Below are positions 12,057-24,265 of a stretch of 64,000 bases of DNA, piece after piece. The stretch comes from Vespula vulgaris. Lineage: Eukaryota > Arthropoda > Insecta > Hymenoptera > Vespidae. The DNA lies in NCBI RefSeq assembly GCF_905475345.1, contig NC_066586.1, forward strand, positions 5,865,900-5,929,899, in the 5' to 3' direction. Both the position numbers and the translations under genes were made by a program. The notes below the pieces were generated by a model. That model was not told the origin of the DNA. It did not search any database and saw only the letters and a program-made list of their open reading frames with translations. Position 1 is the stretch's first letter. Each line of letters begins with the position of its first letter.

Positions 12057-12245
12057 CTCTGCAAGGTCGACATTGAACGCCACCTCCGAGAACTCTCCAA
12101 AAGAAAAGACTTCCACTGTCCAAATCTTCATCCGAGTAAGCCGTTGCAGCAGCCGCATTCGACGCGCAACAATCTTCTCTCGTGACACCTTGAGACAATA
12201 ATTCCTTGCAGCGGCCATTGCTGATCGATGACCAACAGATACCAC
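12057..12245 (-). CDS. Fs: Fs coding exon 2: TB-like N-domain
   Basis: Sixty-two full codons framed by ATTACAG| and G|GTAAAA. The translation has GICW, NGRC, REDCC, a YSDEDLDSGSLFFW stretch and a GGGVQCRPC end. This is the cysteine and tryptophan pattern of the follistatin N-domain (human GNCW, NGRC, EECC, EDV..LFKW, GGAPNCIPC). In the vertebrate protein this domain contacts the prodomain-facing side of activin and heparin-binding regions follow. Phase 1 on both sides. A T-rich tract (12001-12054) lies just inside the following intron. Confidence 0.92.
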
Positions 12246-13216
12246 CTGTAATAAATCAACGACCGTCGTACGTAATATCTTTTAAAAAAGGATTTTTAAT
12301 ATCGTTTTATTTTTAATAGCGTTCCATGTCGAAATGTTCTTTCATAAATTCATATATTCATCTAATACTTTTCATAACATTTTCTACGTAAAAGATCCCG
12401 GAGATTTTGCATTAGATTTTACTCTTATTAGAAAGTATACATATTAGTCTTGTAAATGTGTCAAAAAAGAAATCTTACAGACGGTTTAAATAAAGTCTGA
12501 AAAATTGAGTACCAGTCAATGTGTTAATAAACTAGATAGATAATAATCTCACAGAGCAAAGGCACTATGTAGTCCAAGTTATATTGGTACGAAGGATTTT
12601 GCATTACTTTCTATGGTTCAAAGTTCATACACAGAACTCTCATAATTTTCTCTGAGCAATTCATTCGTTCGTATTCAATAGAGATTTACATGTTTCACCG
12701 ACCATTTACTTGCTAATATTCTTGTTAGAATCTATGAAAAAGTAGAACGAGGTCTTTTCTCGCCTTCCTTGACTATTATAGTATTGGTTAGTAACAAAAA
12801 TTATGTATATCTTGTTCCACTCCCTTTCTCGATATTTCTTGTCACACAATGCCATTTTTTCTTGTTTTTTTTTTTTCTTTTCTTTTTTTTTCTTCATTTG
12901 ATAAAAAACTTTAATTCAACGATAAGTTACGAGCATAATATTTCGAGAGAGTAGACAAACAAGATTTTCCATCGCTAAGCCGAGTATTTTTGTTCTCCGG
13001 GCGAGTAGCATACACGGATGTCTTGCAATATTCTAACCACAAGTTCGGAACAGACGACATTGTTTACTGAACTCTTGAGAGAGAGTAGCCTTTAAGGATT
13101 CCTATTCTCGATGTACATAAACGCGTCGAGACATTCGCGACATTCCTACGAGATCGTACGGTGTCGGTAATGTCGACATGTTTTATATTTTTAGTCTATG
13201 TATGGTCAACAGAAAG

Positions 13217-13440
13217 TATTCAGAAAGATGTTCGAAAGTTTTTCTATATTTCAGAAAGATCATCGAGGAATAAACGATCCGATTGGTTACTTCGTTCGGA
13301 TCAATACATGGTTCATTCGTATGACCCTTTTCTTAGATGTTAATCGATCGGTCGACTATTTCAATGGGTTAATTAATTCGAATTGAAAGGAACAATAGAA
13401 AAAATAGGTCGGAGAAGGAGCAACAATAGTAATCGAAATG
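13217..13440. repeat. Tandem duplication, copy 1 (period about 256 bp)
   Basis: Shares with the next copy blocks such as GAAAGTTTT(T/C)CTATATTTCA, GATCAAT, a TTAATCGATCGGTCGA block, TTTCAA(T/C)GGGTTAATT and AATTGAAAGGAACAATAGAA. Equivalent blocks sit 256-257 bp apart throughout. Not a microsatellite. Confidence 0.85.
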
Positions 13441-13472
13441 CTTACGTCACAACAAGACGTGTTTCGTATAAC

Positions 13473-13697
13473 TATTGAAAAACATGTTTGAAAGTTTTCC
13501 TATATTTCAATATGGTCATGAAGATCCATGAATGATCCATTCGCGTCATTCGCTTAGATCAATGCAATTCAATCGTATTATCCTCCTCGTGGACATTAAT
13601 CGATCGGTCGAGAATTTCAACGGGTTAATTGATTGGAATTGAAAGGAACAATAGAAAAATAGTTCGGAAAGGAACACACAGCGATAGTAATCGAAAC
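13473..13697. repeat. Tandem duplication, copy 2
   Basis: Diverged copy of 13217-13440, with small indels and many substitutions but the same order of conserved blocks, ending at AGTAATCGAAACG (13686) opposite AGTAATCGAAATG (13429). Confidence 0.85.
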
Positions 13698-14047
13698 GTT
13701 AACGTTGCAACTTCCGGCAATCTCAAAGACGAAGTTACATGACGCGAGTGGTCCGTCCGTACGAGTGGCCTGTTTGCGTTCGTTGTTCCTTTCGAACCTT
13801 CCTGAAAAGGCCGCGAGATGCCGGCGGAGAAAAGAGAAGTCAGAGCGCCGCGACGTCCCTGAGAGACAATGGAACACCTCGGGCGGCGATTAATCACCGT
13901 GCGATAATGCAATCGGAAAGCAACGTTCCAAGAGTACGAAAGAGAGCGAAAGAGAGCGAAAGAGAGCGAGAGTCTCGATGTGGTTCGCCAAAGCCGGCTT
14001 TCTGCTCGGCAAAATGCACGTAACGTTGTCCGTGACTCTTCTGTCTC

Positions 14048-14078
<31 letters not shown>

Positions 14079-14459
14079 TTCCTTTTTGCTTTTCTTTTTC
14101 GGTATATAACTCCCTCTCGCTCAATCTGCCTTCGGGATAAGAGTCGTTCTTTCTCTTTCTCTCTTTCTCGCTCTCTTCGCTCGAGAATCGAGCAAGAGCG
14201 GTTATTCGTTTCTCGGTACCGATCGAGTCACGATCGAGCGATTGGTTTAGCACGCGATCGGCTCTCGATCATTCTTCGATTCTTCCTCCGTTCCTGTTCT
14301 TCAAAACAACCCCCTCTTACGAATACGATCGGAATTCAGAATATAATTCCCTCTTCGATCCTATCTTCGATGTTATTAAAACCGGAAAGGATGTTTGTTT
14401 TATTAGACGAGGGAAATCTTTTCTTTTTTTTTTCTTCGATAGAGATAATAATAATGAAA

Positions 14460-14467
14460 AAAAGAAG

Positions 14468-14521
<54 letters not shown>
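14460..14521. repeat. (GA)n microsatellite
   Basis: About 50 bp of pure GA within an A/G-rich stretch in Fs intron 1. Confidence 0.92.
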
Positions 14522-14524
<3 letters not shown>

Positions 14525-17201
14525 GAAAAAAGAAAAAGAAGAACGGTCGAGTTACCTCGCGTGCGTTAGTTTTAACGGTGGCGATAGAATGCCAGAGAAC
14601 GAATATAAAACGGGAGCGAGTTTGCTGGCTCGACGCCCGTTTTTGCTACTGACCTCTCTTAACGCATCACGAGAATCTTTTCGCACGGTCGAAAACCAAC
14701 TGGCCAAACTATTTTTGCATTCGTCGAAGCGTAACGAAAGAGAGACGCGCCGTCCATCTTCTCTCTTGCTCGATTTTCAAATTTTCCTAGCTGAAACGAT
14801 TATAACGAAGCTCGAGAAAGATCATTAGGCTACAACGATAACTTAATTACGTCGAGATAATCGTAACTCTATTAATGAAAATAAAACGATATGCTCGATA
14901 TAAATTTATAGCGTTGAGATGAGCTATTATAGAAGCGACTAGTTGCTTGGCCACTTGCCGCGAGCATAGATCGAAGCCTATTACTTTTTCCAGACACGGT
15001 ATTGTAAACACAACTGTCTGGCTTATGTTAGGACGCGATGTGCGTCGTATGAACGTTTATAAACGTTCCGGATCTTCTTCTTCTTCTTCTTCTTGGCGGT
15101 GATCCCTGTTTTATAAAAAAAAAAAAAAAGAAAAAAAAGAAAAAAAAAGAAACGAAAGAAACAATAAAAAAGAAAATAAAATGAAATAAAAAAAAAAAAG
15201 AAATACATAAACTAGCTTCTTACGGTGCAGCATTGCTTAAACCGTGGAAATATTTGTCTATGCGACTTTAAATGTCTTTTTTTTGTTTTGTTTTTTTTTC
15301 TTTTTTTAAGTTTCAGAGCATTTATTTGATCGATCTAGAATGACTACTTATCGTTGGATAGAAAAACCGAAAAGTCGAGTAAATCTAATCGTTCGGAAGA
15401 AAGATTCGATGACCGAGTTGAAGACAGGAAGGAAGAAAAAGGTTCGTCCACCCTCGTTCGTTCTCCTTGTAGCATCGAGAAGCTCGTAAATTATGCCAAC
15501 GCACGTGGTGATTCACGCACGATCACACCGCGTTTAAAGTTTAACAGTTAGCTTAGCCGGTTGCGCAAGACTAAAGCACCGTTCACAATGATCTCATAGT
15601 ATTGTATATACCAGAAGCATCAAGAGATTCTCTCCCTGAGGTTTACTAATTTTGAGAGCAACGCCGAGGAACCGCCGTCATCTTAAAGAATCTTTCAAGG
15701 ATGCTTTTCTTGCGCAAGAATCAATTCCATCATACGTTCGCCTTCGCCTACGCGCCTTCGATCGCGATATTTCGAGATCTCCACGTTGACGTTCCAAGGA
15801 ATTTTTGCTTTCGATGCAAGCTAAACGTTTTTTTTTTCTTTCTTTTCATTTGCGAAGGTTTTCTTTTTTTTTTTCTTCTTTCTTTTTTCTCTTTTAACTT
15901 CGACGAATTACGATCTACTAATCTTCTCTAAAACGTCGTAACTCTTTCGTTCGAGAAAGCAAATCTGTTTTGTCTTTCTTTATTTTTTTTATTACCTTCT
16001 TTTTGCTTTCTTTTTATTTTTCCTTTTTTTTTCTTCTTATTTATCTATTTATTTTTCTCTTAGTTTTAAACCCGTCTTCTTTTTAAACGTCTCTTCTCGA
16101 AAAGATGACTATAAAATTTCCTATTAGTATCGCGTGCACTACGATAAATGAGACCGTTGCTCGTAAGAGAAATTATCGGCGTCTTGTTACGGCCGCCAAG
16201 CCTTGTTTGCCACAAGTACCTTATGTAATAATCGATACGATCGATCACAATACGATCGGTACGCCACCGATACTTGAGATACTGGTGAACTTGTAAAAAA
16301 AAAAAAAAAGAAACGAAAAAAAGAAAGAAAACGGAAAGAAAAAAATAACGTCGGCAAATCTGGAAGAAAATCCATGTAATAATTCGCAAAGTCTATATAC
16401 CTGACGGTTATACAAAGTATCGGTTTTACGCGTCGTTGACTCATTAGCCAACTTTTCGTCATTCCGCTTGAAATCCATAAAACGTGTATCGACCAAGGGA
16501 TATCCCTCGAGTAGTGGCCCTTATACGGATTTACGACGTAATAAAAGTTTGACAATTACTCCCCGGCTTTCTTTCAGGAAAAGTAAATTGTGAATTACAA
16601 CGTGATTCGTTATCGTTTCGATGAGAGCATTATGGTACTTAACGCTACAACCTTGTCAAATCGTTAGGATGTAGAACTTATGAAGAGAAACAAATAATTT
16701 GTAGGAGGAGTGTACGGGGACAGTTTATTATTAATTTTAAGAATCTTTCGTTTGTGTACAAATCGAAACGTTATCGATCGTGCTCCGTTCATTCATTTTA
16801 CCTTATTTTCTTAAGTTTCAATTTTTTCAGTCGAATTTAACACAGAAAGAGAGATTTTCAAGGAAGGTGGTTCCTGTCTCTCGTTCGGAGAACAACTCGA
16901 GCGTCGTACGTAGGAAGGAAGGGAACGGTCGTAGCGTGGCGAAGGCGACGGAACTATACACCTTGTTACGGAGCGAAAAGGAAAGTCTGGCAAAGGCGAA
17001 GCATTAATTCCCAGCCACGCGGCGTGTCTAGACCGCGACACAGCCACCGTTTGGCCCAGTTACGCCCTTCTTCCTCCTCCATCCTCCCCCTCGCTCCGTC
17101 ATCCCCACTCCTGACTCTCTCGTACACGCACCCTTTACTCTCCAGCCTCTTCTGTTGGCTACTCTATCTTTCCCGTAGCCGAGAGAGCGAGAGAGCGAGA
17201 G

Positions 17202-17247
<46 letters not shown>

Positions 17248-20051
17248 CAGAACGAACGAAGAGCGGCTAAGCATACTTCTTACTCGTCTAAACGTTCGCT
17301 CACATCGAAAGCTTCGCTGTATTTCGCTTACTTTTCCCTATTCGAATTCATTACTTAGTCTTACAGCAAAGATTTCAGAAAAGAACTAGCAAAGGGTAGT
17401 GCAGTTCCTTGTTCCACAATGTTTTTGCATAATAGATAACTTAGTTACCCGGCGAAATATCTTCAAGGGAGATGGCGAAGATCCTTTGAAATGCATAAGG
17501 ATATCCATCTCCAGGGTTGACGTTTAAACGTATGACGCCCACGTGTTTCGAATGCTCGAGAGAAACGATTGTCAAGGTCGAACCATTCGTTATCGCGATT
17601 CATGAAGGTACATATCTACGTGCGAAACAACCGCTTTAGGGTCGTTTAAAGGAGATGGCGTCGAGCGAGAAGAAGGTTCTCAACTGTGTCTTACCTTACG
17701 CTCGAACGATGGTCTTCTCGTATAACGAATTTGATTGGCGACAAAAAGCGAAAGGTTGGAATGGGAAAGGGATATAGGAAAGTGATCGAGACACGACGGG
17801 ATCGCTGAATTTGGATATTGATTTCACAAAGTGATCGTCGATAAAGAAGAAAGGAAAAAAGATCAAAGAAAAAGGAATAAGCAAAATCTCTCGATCTTAA
17901 TACGCGTATCATAAAATACTTTCACGACTCGTTCAAGCAACGTGCAATATGCGATACGCGAATCAGTCGTATACCAGATACGGTACCAAAGGATGTTAAA
18001 GGCACGTTTAGATTTGTTCATCGAACGTACGAGCATATCGCACGAAGCACCGGTGGCGACGAGTCGACGATTAAATGCTAAACACGGCGATACCTTCCCT
18101 TTTAGAAGGCTTTACGCGTTTTCTTCTTCTTCTTCTTCGTCTTCTCCTTCTCTCTCTCTTCAACGATTCCGATGAAACATTCATTAGGATCGTTTCGGTG
18201 GTACCTAATGTCGGATTCCGAACATGTGGACGATTTAGAAACGTACGTTTCAAAGACAATGATTTTTGATTTAACAGGCGATGTCGAAAGATACAAGATT
18301 TTTTATCGACCTCGATAACTAGCGTCAATATCGTGGCCTCGAAAGATCTCGATGACTTTTTCCGTTAAAGCCAGACGTTAAGTTGATCGATCTTGAGAAT
18401 GCGTTTCGATACCTTGCAATCCAACATTGCGGTTAAGCGATCTATCTAACCATATACGAAGCGTACAATTGCATGTGTACGCGTGAGACAAGCCTCGGAT
18501 AAAAAGAAAATGAATAATCTTATACGTTATGATTGAAACGAAACGATTTGATTTTAATATCAAAAGAACGAAGGCAAGAACAGTACTCTATCGTGGATAC
18601 AAAGACTCGATTAATTATAAGTCCTGTTCAGTTGAGGAACCGAAAGCGAAAACAAGTATTTCCGGGGGAAGTATCGAGTCACACTTGGTTGAGCACCTGC
18701 GTCTTCTCGTCCGACCGCTTTATCGTAAACACGAGGATAATGCGAACGGCGAAGAAAAATCAACGGAGACTTATGGGTCTAGACTCTCGAGGCTCTAGGC
18801 TCTAGCCTCTAGGCTCTTGCAGGCACGTCGGTATGCAAGATACAAGCTGCCGATTAAACTGCCTATCCGTACCTCATGCTCTTCTCCTCTTCGTCCTCCT
18901 CGTTCACACACACGGGCATACACTATTTCTCTCTCTCTCTCTCTCTTCAGTACCGTGACTTTCGTAGATTCTCTTCGCTCTTTCCCCCCTTCTCCTTAAT
19001 GAATTTTTCTTCGTAAGAATACTTGGCGATAGTATGCCCTGGTATAAAAGTTAACGTCCGGTAAGAAAGGTATTAGAATATTAGTCGCACGAATCCGATT
19101 TCCAGGAAACGCGATTTTCTCAAACGGAATGTTAGAGCAGCATGTTGCGGTCTTTCCTTTCTCCTCGTAAAAGAGCAAACTCGGCGAGCCGTGCTCGAGA
19201 TGATGATATGAACCACGAAACACTATAAAAAGTCTACTTTACACAAGGTTACAGCTGCTTCTCTCGTTCCCATCTTTATCCATCTTCTAAGAAATTCCGT
19301 GAGAATCGTTGTTAAATATTTCGCGAAAGTCGTAGAACGTGGATGATCTTGGACGATTCTACAGAGAGAGACCTTCTTCTCGTCGTCACCCTTCGTTGAC
19401 TTTCTCGGATCAAGACTCGAACTGGTGTACTCGACGCTATTATCTCTTTGTGCCTTCGTCAAGGACAAGTAACCATTATTGTACTTATGTATATTGTTCG
19501 CCGTACACGGTGAACGGATTTATCAGAGTGATTTTCTTAACGATTATCGATTCATAAGCAATCATTTTAACGATCATGATTCGAGTCGTACGAGGGAAAA
19601 AATTTGATAAGACACGCAAGGTTTATAACGTGACAATGCATGAGATTGAGAGAAAATAAGAGACAAAGGATATAAAGTTTCGAAAGACGAAAGGACTCGA
19701 TATCGTAGATAGAGAAAGATTCGAAAGAAAAGACAGAGGAGAAGGGGGTGTAGGATGCGTGGTTGGAGATGGCTCGATAGCAGGTGGTAAAAAGATCGGT
19801 GCTCGTTCGAAGGGGAGCATCTCCAGGTTGGAGGCATTCGCGACGTGCCACAAGAGGGAGGCAAGTTTCTTGCCGGTACAAGACGACAACCACGCGGTTA
19901 GTCATCAAGGCCCGGAGATTGTCCCCGCGGACGGCGACCCGACCGGTTGACCAAAACCACAAGCTTCTCTCTTTTCTCTCTCTCTCTCTTTCTCTCTCTC
20001 TGACTGTACCTCCCTCCACTTACGCTCCCACTCTTCTCCTCCTTTGCTTCT

Positions 20052-20092
20052 CTCCTTCTTCTTCTTCTTCTTCTTCTTCTTCTTCTTCTTCT

Positions 20093-20139
<47 letters not shown>

Positions 20140-20151
20140 TTCTACATCTTC
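20052..20151. repeat. (TTC)n array
   Basis: About 30 TTC units with single interruptions; the source of poly-Phe, poly-Ser and poly-Arg frames in this stretch. Confidence 0.93.
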
Positions 20152-21729
20152 TCTCTTCGTTCTGTCTGGTCGTCTCAAAGGCGATCCCTTCGTCGTCTTC
20201 TTCGTCCTCTTTACCCTCCTGCTGCCTTTGCCGCTGTTGCTGTTGTCGTCGGTTGTCTCTCCACTCGCGATCGAGTAACCTTAGAAAGTCCACTGGGTAT
20301 TGGGAGGGTTATTCTGTTTCCATCGACCAAACTTGTTGCTCGAGTATACGCGGATGGTTTTCGAGCGGTCGAACTGTTTCTCTCTCCCTCTCTCTTGCTC
20401 TCTCTCTTTATCTCTCTCTATCTCTTTCTTTCGCTCTCTTTCTCTGTATACCACACACAGACTCGCAAGACTGTTACAAATCATGATCGACTCTTGGCTC
20501 TCTTTGTTCGTCGATCGATTATTTCTCGATCGAACAGTTATCGATTTCAATCGAAGAATATACAAAAGTCTAGATGAAATGATATTAATTAGATACGATT
20601 GGAAAACGAATGAGTAATTAGAACGAGTTACTTTGAGATGGTAGAAATAATTGAACTTTAACAGTTGCAGGTTGATAAAATGTATGTATATAATGCTCGA
20701 TGCTTTCGCCACTCATTGTGCCGGTTTTTGCTGAACGAATGAGCGGTATACTTCTGTCGGAGCTCGTTTACTTCGGACATTCTAACCCGCCTACACGTAA
20801 GCACGATGCATGCGTACTCGTCGTTGCTACATATATTTGCATTGTAACGAATTACATTGCTCACTGATCCGAAACGTGCGACACGCGAACGGTAAAAGTC
20901 GCTAGGAAAAATCATCTAAATAATCAATACCCCGTGACGCTGAAGGACACATCCGTGACAAGAGAGGCTACGTGTTACGTTGAATCACGCGCCCGATAAC
21001 CGTCGAGGTGTTTATTACGTGTGGGAGGAGAAAAAAAAAGAAACAAAAATAGAAGCAATAGAAGGGAAGAGAAGAAACAACGATAAAAAGAAGAAAGAAA
21101 AGAAAAGAAAAAGCGGAAAGAAAGAAAAAAAAAGAGAATCGAAAGAGGAGAGAGAAAAAAAGGGAGAAAAGAAAGAAGGATGCTTTATCGAAGGAGCGAA
21201 TTAAGCAAACCCTACCGAGTTACGCCGTAAATCATATACTCATTGACGGTCCTTTCGGTGGACGTATAAAATTTATTCAGCGGATACTCGAGAAGCATAC
21301 TCGTTGGAGTTATTTCCTCGGGCATATGGCAATGCGTACAACGACGGCATTGGTTTTATCGTACCGGTCTCTTCGAATAGTCACTCTCGTTGTTGGAATA
21401 TGAAACCAACCGCACGCGCGCGCATAACTCGAGTGTTTTATCGCAACCTCACCATCACCGCAGACTGCGCCTTCGGCCATGCTCGTCGGGTTGTTTTTGC
21501 TACGATGTGACTCGCACTTCGCTAAGGGCGACAAAGCCGAGGCGCTAATCCGATACACGTATTATACAAGTATGTATACGCGGCGCAGTTGTGTGTTTCC
21601 CTCTCTCTTTTTCTTTTTTTCTCTCTTTCTCTCTATCTCTCTCTCTCTCTCTCTTTCTTTCTCTGTTACTCAAGAAAGGTAGGTTGGTAAGTAAGCGTAC
21701 GATGCGCGAAGGCGTAGGTGCGCGAGCCA

Positions 21730-21830
21730 AGTGCGGCCCTAGGAGGGCTTTGCGAGGGCCTCCGCGAGGCGGCCCTCCAAGGCGGCCCTCCGAGGGGCCC
21801 TCCTGCTCGGTCGAGCGCTCTCGCGGACCG
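21730..21830. repeat. GC-rich self-complementary patch
   Basis: Repeated GGCCCTCC, GAGGGCC and GGAGGGC words in both orientations over about 100 bp, in a region otherwise of mixed composition. The words can pair with each other in several stems. Confidence 0.7.
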
Positions 21831-21856
21831 AAGGTGCTCTCTTCTCTTCTGTGGCT

Positions 21857-21901
<45 letters not shown>

Positions 21902-22609
21902 TTTCTATCTCTTCTCTTCCCTTCTTCTCCTCCCTCTCGGACAGGAGGCTTGGCTCCCCCTCGACGACCACGTCGTCCTTTCGCTCGGTGGCATCGTCCG
22001 CGCGCGTCTGGTGGCTGAAGCTCCTCTCGGTGATGCGGAGCACTGACCCGCAAACTGGTTCCTCCATTACACCAGACTTTCTCCCCCACCCCTCTCCTTC
22101 TTCGGCTCCTTTCCTCCTCTTTCCTTCCTTCTTCTTCTTCTTCTTCTTCTTCTTCTTCTCCTCCTTCTCCTTCTCCTTCTCCTTCTCCTTCTCCTCCTCT
22201 TTCATCTCCTCTTCTTCCTATCCTTTCCCTTTTCCCCTCCTATCATCTTTTGCGTCTTCTACTTCGCTCGCAGCATCCTTCCTTCTCTCCTTAGTCCGAT
22301 TTTTCTGCGTCCTAGTCAACATCGTTCGAATAACAACCCCCGTATTCAGAGGAAGAAAATAATAATAAGAAGAAAAAGAACTACGATCGACAGGACTATT
22401 ACCGACGATCTAGAGATCCTCCTCTCGTAGACGAGTAAATCTTTGCTTTCGATCTTTGATATCGTACGATATTTAGCCTTGAACGTTCCGATATAAAAGG
22501 AAAGTATCTAGTCGGACGAGTATCCTCGATTATCCCTGGCGTGTCAATTAAATTAGTCGCGTCAACGTCGAGGTTTGCTCGCGCGGAGTGATGCATAAAA
22601 CGATCATCC

Positions 22610-22720
22610 TCGTCGTAGTTGTTCTCGTCGTCTTTCTTGCCCTCCTCGTCGTCGTCGTCGTCGTCGTTGTCTTCGTCGTCGTTGTTATTGTCGTCGTTGT
22701 TATTGTCGTCGTTGGTAACG
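22610..22720. repeat. (GTC)/(GTT) trinucleotide array
   Basis: CGTCGT/CGTTGT repeats over about 110 bp; a spurious poly-Val frame results. Confidence 0.88.
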
Positions 22721-24165
22721 TTGTTCGCCTTCGAATGAACGATAAACGCAACTCGGTCGCTACCCAGACGCAGCCCAGACGCAACTCAGACGATAAAGTG
22801 CGAATTAATTCAACGCTAATTCCACGTCTGGCATCCGACAAACGCCGAAGGGGAAAACCGCGACACATCGCGTTACGAGAAAGTGAGATACAGAGAGAGA
22901 AAGAGAAAGAGAGAGGGAGAGAGAGAGAGAGAGAGAGAACACGCACATTAGCCGACTCTAAAACTTCATTAACGTCTCCGAGAAATTTCAAAACGTGCTT
23001 CTTACCCTTTTGCCGCGTCTGACATGCAGAACTTTGTCGTAACTTTAACGATTACGTTACCATGGGTTTTCATTTTCGTAGAATCTATGTTGATTTCAGT
23101 TATTAAACATTTTGTTTTGAATAATTTTCATAAAAAGCTAAAGGAATTAATGATAATCGAACGACGTTTCGACTTTGATGATGCGTCAAAGTATCGAAGG
23201 ATTTACCGACGGCTTGAGATTTTCCAAGTTTTCTCTTTAATCGACTAGTTATTATTTACGATCGAAAAGATCTGAGATTAATATAGGAGTACCTATAACA
23301 TCTATACGTCGATATATTTCTAGATATCAAATATTTGTTCGATCAAGCGAACCCATTGACCTCGAGCTCGCGGTGATTATATTGGGAATAATATCGTTTG
23401 GACAGTAATTTTACCGTCTCTTGAACGAGTATGATAGACGCGATCGTCTCGGAACGTTGGCTCGCACTCGACTTTCTCCGTTTCGATCGTCGTTGGCGCG
23501 TCTTCGAAGGAGACGCTTTGAAAGAGTCTTCGAAAGAGGAAGGTGATGCATAATCCTTGAAAGTGTAGGCAGGGTGGCTCGTAGAGAGAACGATGACGCA
23601 CGGATTTCCAATGTCATCGTAAACGAGATGGTTCTTACATAAGCACGAACAAATCAGCGCGATGACATTCATCGAGCGATTATAGTGAGCGTAGTTTATG
23701 AAACTGTGCGTTGTGTGCGTCGTAGAAGAGAGACGAGCCACGCAATGCCGTCGGAGAATATCGAGGAGACGCGCGTCTCTTTCTCAATGCCTTTTTCCGC
23801 GTGGATCTCTACAAAAACTTTATCGCGTTTCGCGAGTCCGTCTGCCGTCATAAAATCTTCTTCGTATATCTCGCATAAGACGAGAAGAAATTAATAATCC
23901 AAAAATGTTGATAATTCGGTAAGGAGTACCGTTGTCTCGGTGTAATGCCCGAGGACGATGTTATTACGTGCCCGTGTCGCTTCGAAGCAAAACTTGGAAG
24001 GCAAAGTAGCTTATACGTACTATGAAAAAAAAGAGAAGAAAAAAGAAGAAAGAAAGAAAGAAAGAAAGAAAATAAAAAAAAAATAACAACAAAGTCGCGG
24101 GTGTTGTTTCGTCGAAGGGACTCCCGAGAAATACGAGAATCCCCGTGAATGTATTTGGGACTTAC

Positions 24166-24265
24166 CGGTGGTAGGGTTTATCCGTAGCAGCAAACCAAGG
24201 AGGGACAGGAGGACGAAGGAGCTCTTGTAAGCGGGTGCCGCGAAGGATCGTCGCAGGGCCGTCAT
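24166..24265 (-). CDS. Fs: Fs coding exon 1: start codon and signal peptide
   Basis: Encodes 33 residues beginning MTALRRSF, with a basic N-terminus and then a hydrophobic run SSFVLLSLLGLLL, a typical secretory signal peptide. The exon ends in phase 1 at a good donor (CACCG|GTAAGT), matching the phase of the next exon. I chose the ATG at 24265 because it puts the signal peptide right at the N-terminus. The frame stays open upstream to another ATG at 24457, which would add 64 low-complexity, Ala/Thr/Glu-rich residues and bury the signal. The 12-kb distance to exon 2 makes the link an inference, supported by phase, strand, the need for a signal peptide and the absence of a better candidate nearby. 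Confidence 0.75.

Larger units (their letters stand above)
12246..24165 (-). other. Fs intron 1 (11.9 kb)
   Basis: Separates the signal peptide exon from the N-domain exon, donor GTAAGT and acceptor ATTACAG. It includes AT-richer sequence at 12250-13100, a tandem duplication at 13217-13697, GA/CT microsatellites at 14052-14078, 14460-14521, 17184-17246, 21857-21901 and 22890-22940, A/T-rich tracts at 15060-15310 and 15820-16060, a TTC array at 20052-20151, a GC-rich self-complementary patch at 21730-21830, a TTC/TCC tract at 22126-22200 and GTC repeats at 22610-22720. Long first introns commonly hold enhancers; that role here is inference. No coding exon recognised. Confidence 0.65.
2433..24265 (-). 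other. Fs: Follistatin (Fs) gene, complete coding span, six coding exons
   Basis: Secreted cysteine-rich protein; family members bind and restrain activin/BMP-type TGF-beta ligands outside the cell. Coding exons in transcript order are 24265-24166, 12245-12057, 11839-11621, 10909-10673, 4331-4023 and 2554-2433. Every intron interrupts a codon after its first base (phase 1) and has GT-AG ends. Joined, they give 1176 nt, 391 aa plus stop. Domain order is signal peptide (about 1-34), TB-like N-domain (about 35-96), follistatin modules 1-3 (about 98-168, 170-247, 253-340), then a Ser/Glu/Asp-rich tail (about 345-391). This matches vertebrate follistatin (N-domain, three modules, acidic tail), slightly longer than the roughly 344 aa of the human protein. 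Intron sizes are 11.9 kb, 217 bp, 711 bp, 6.3 kb and 1.5 kb. The six-exon join is my reconstruction; the first and last exons are less certain than the middle four. Confidence 0.9.
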
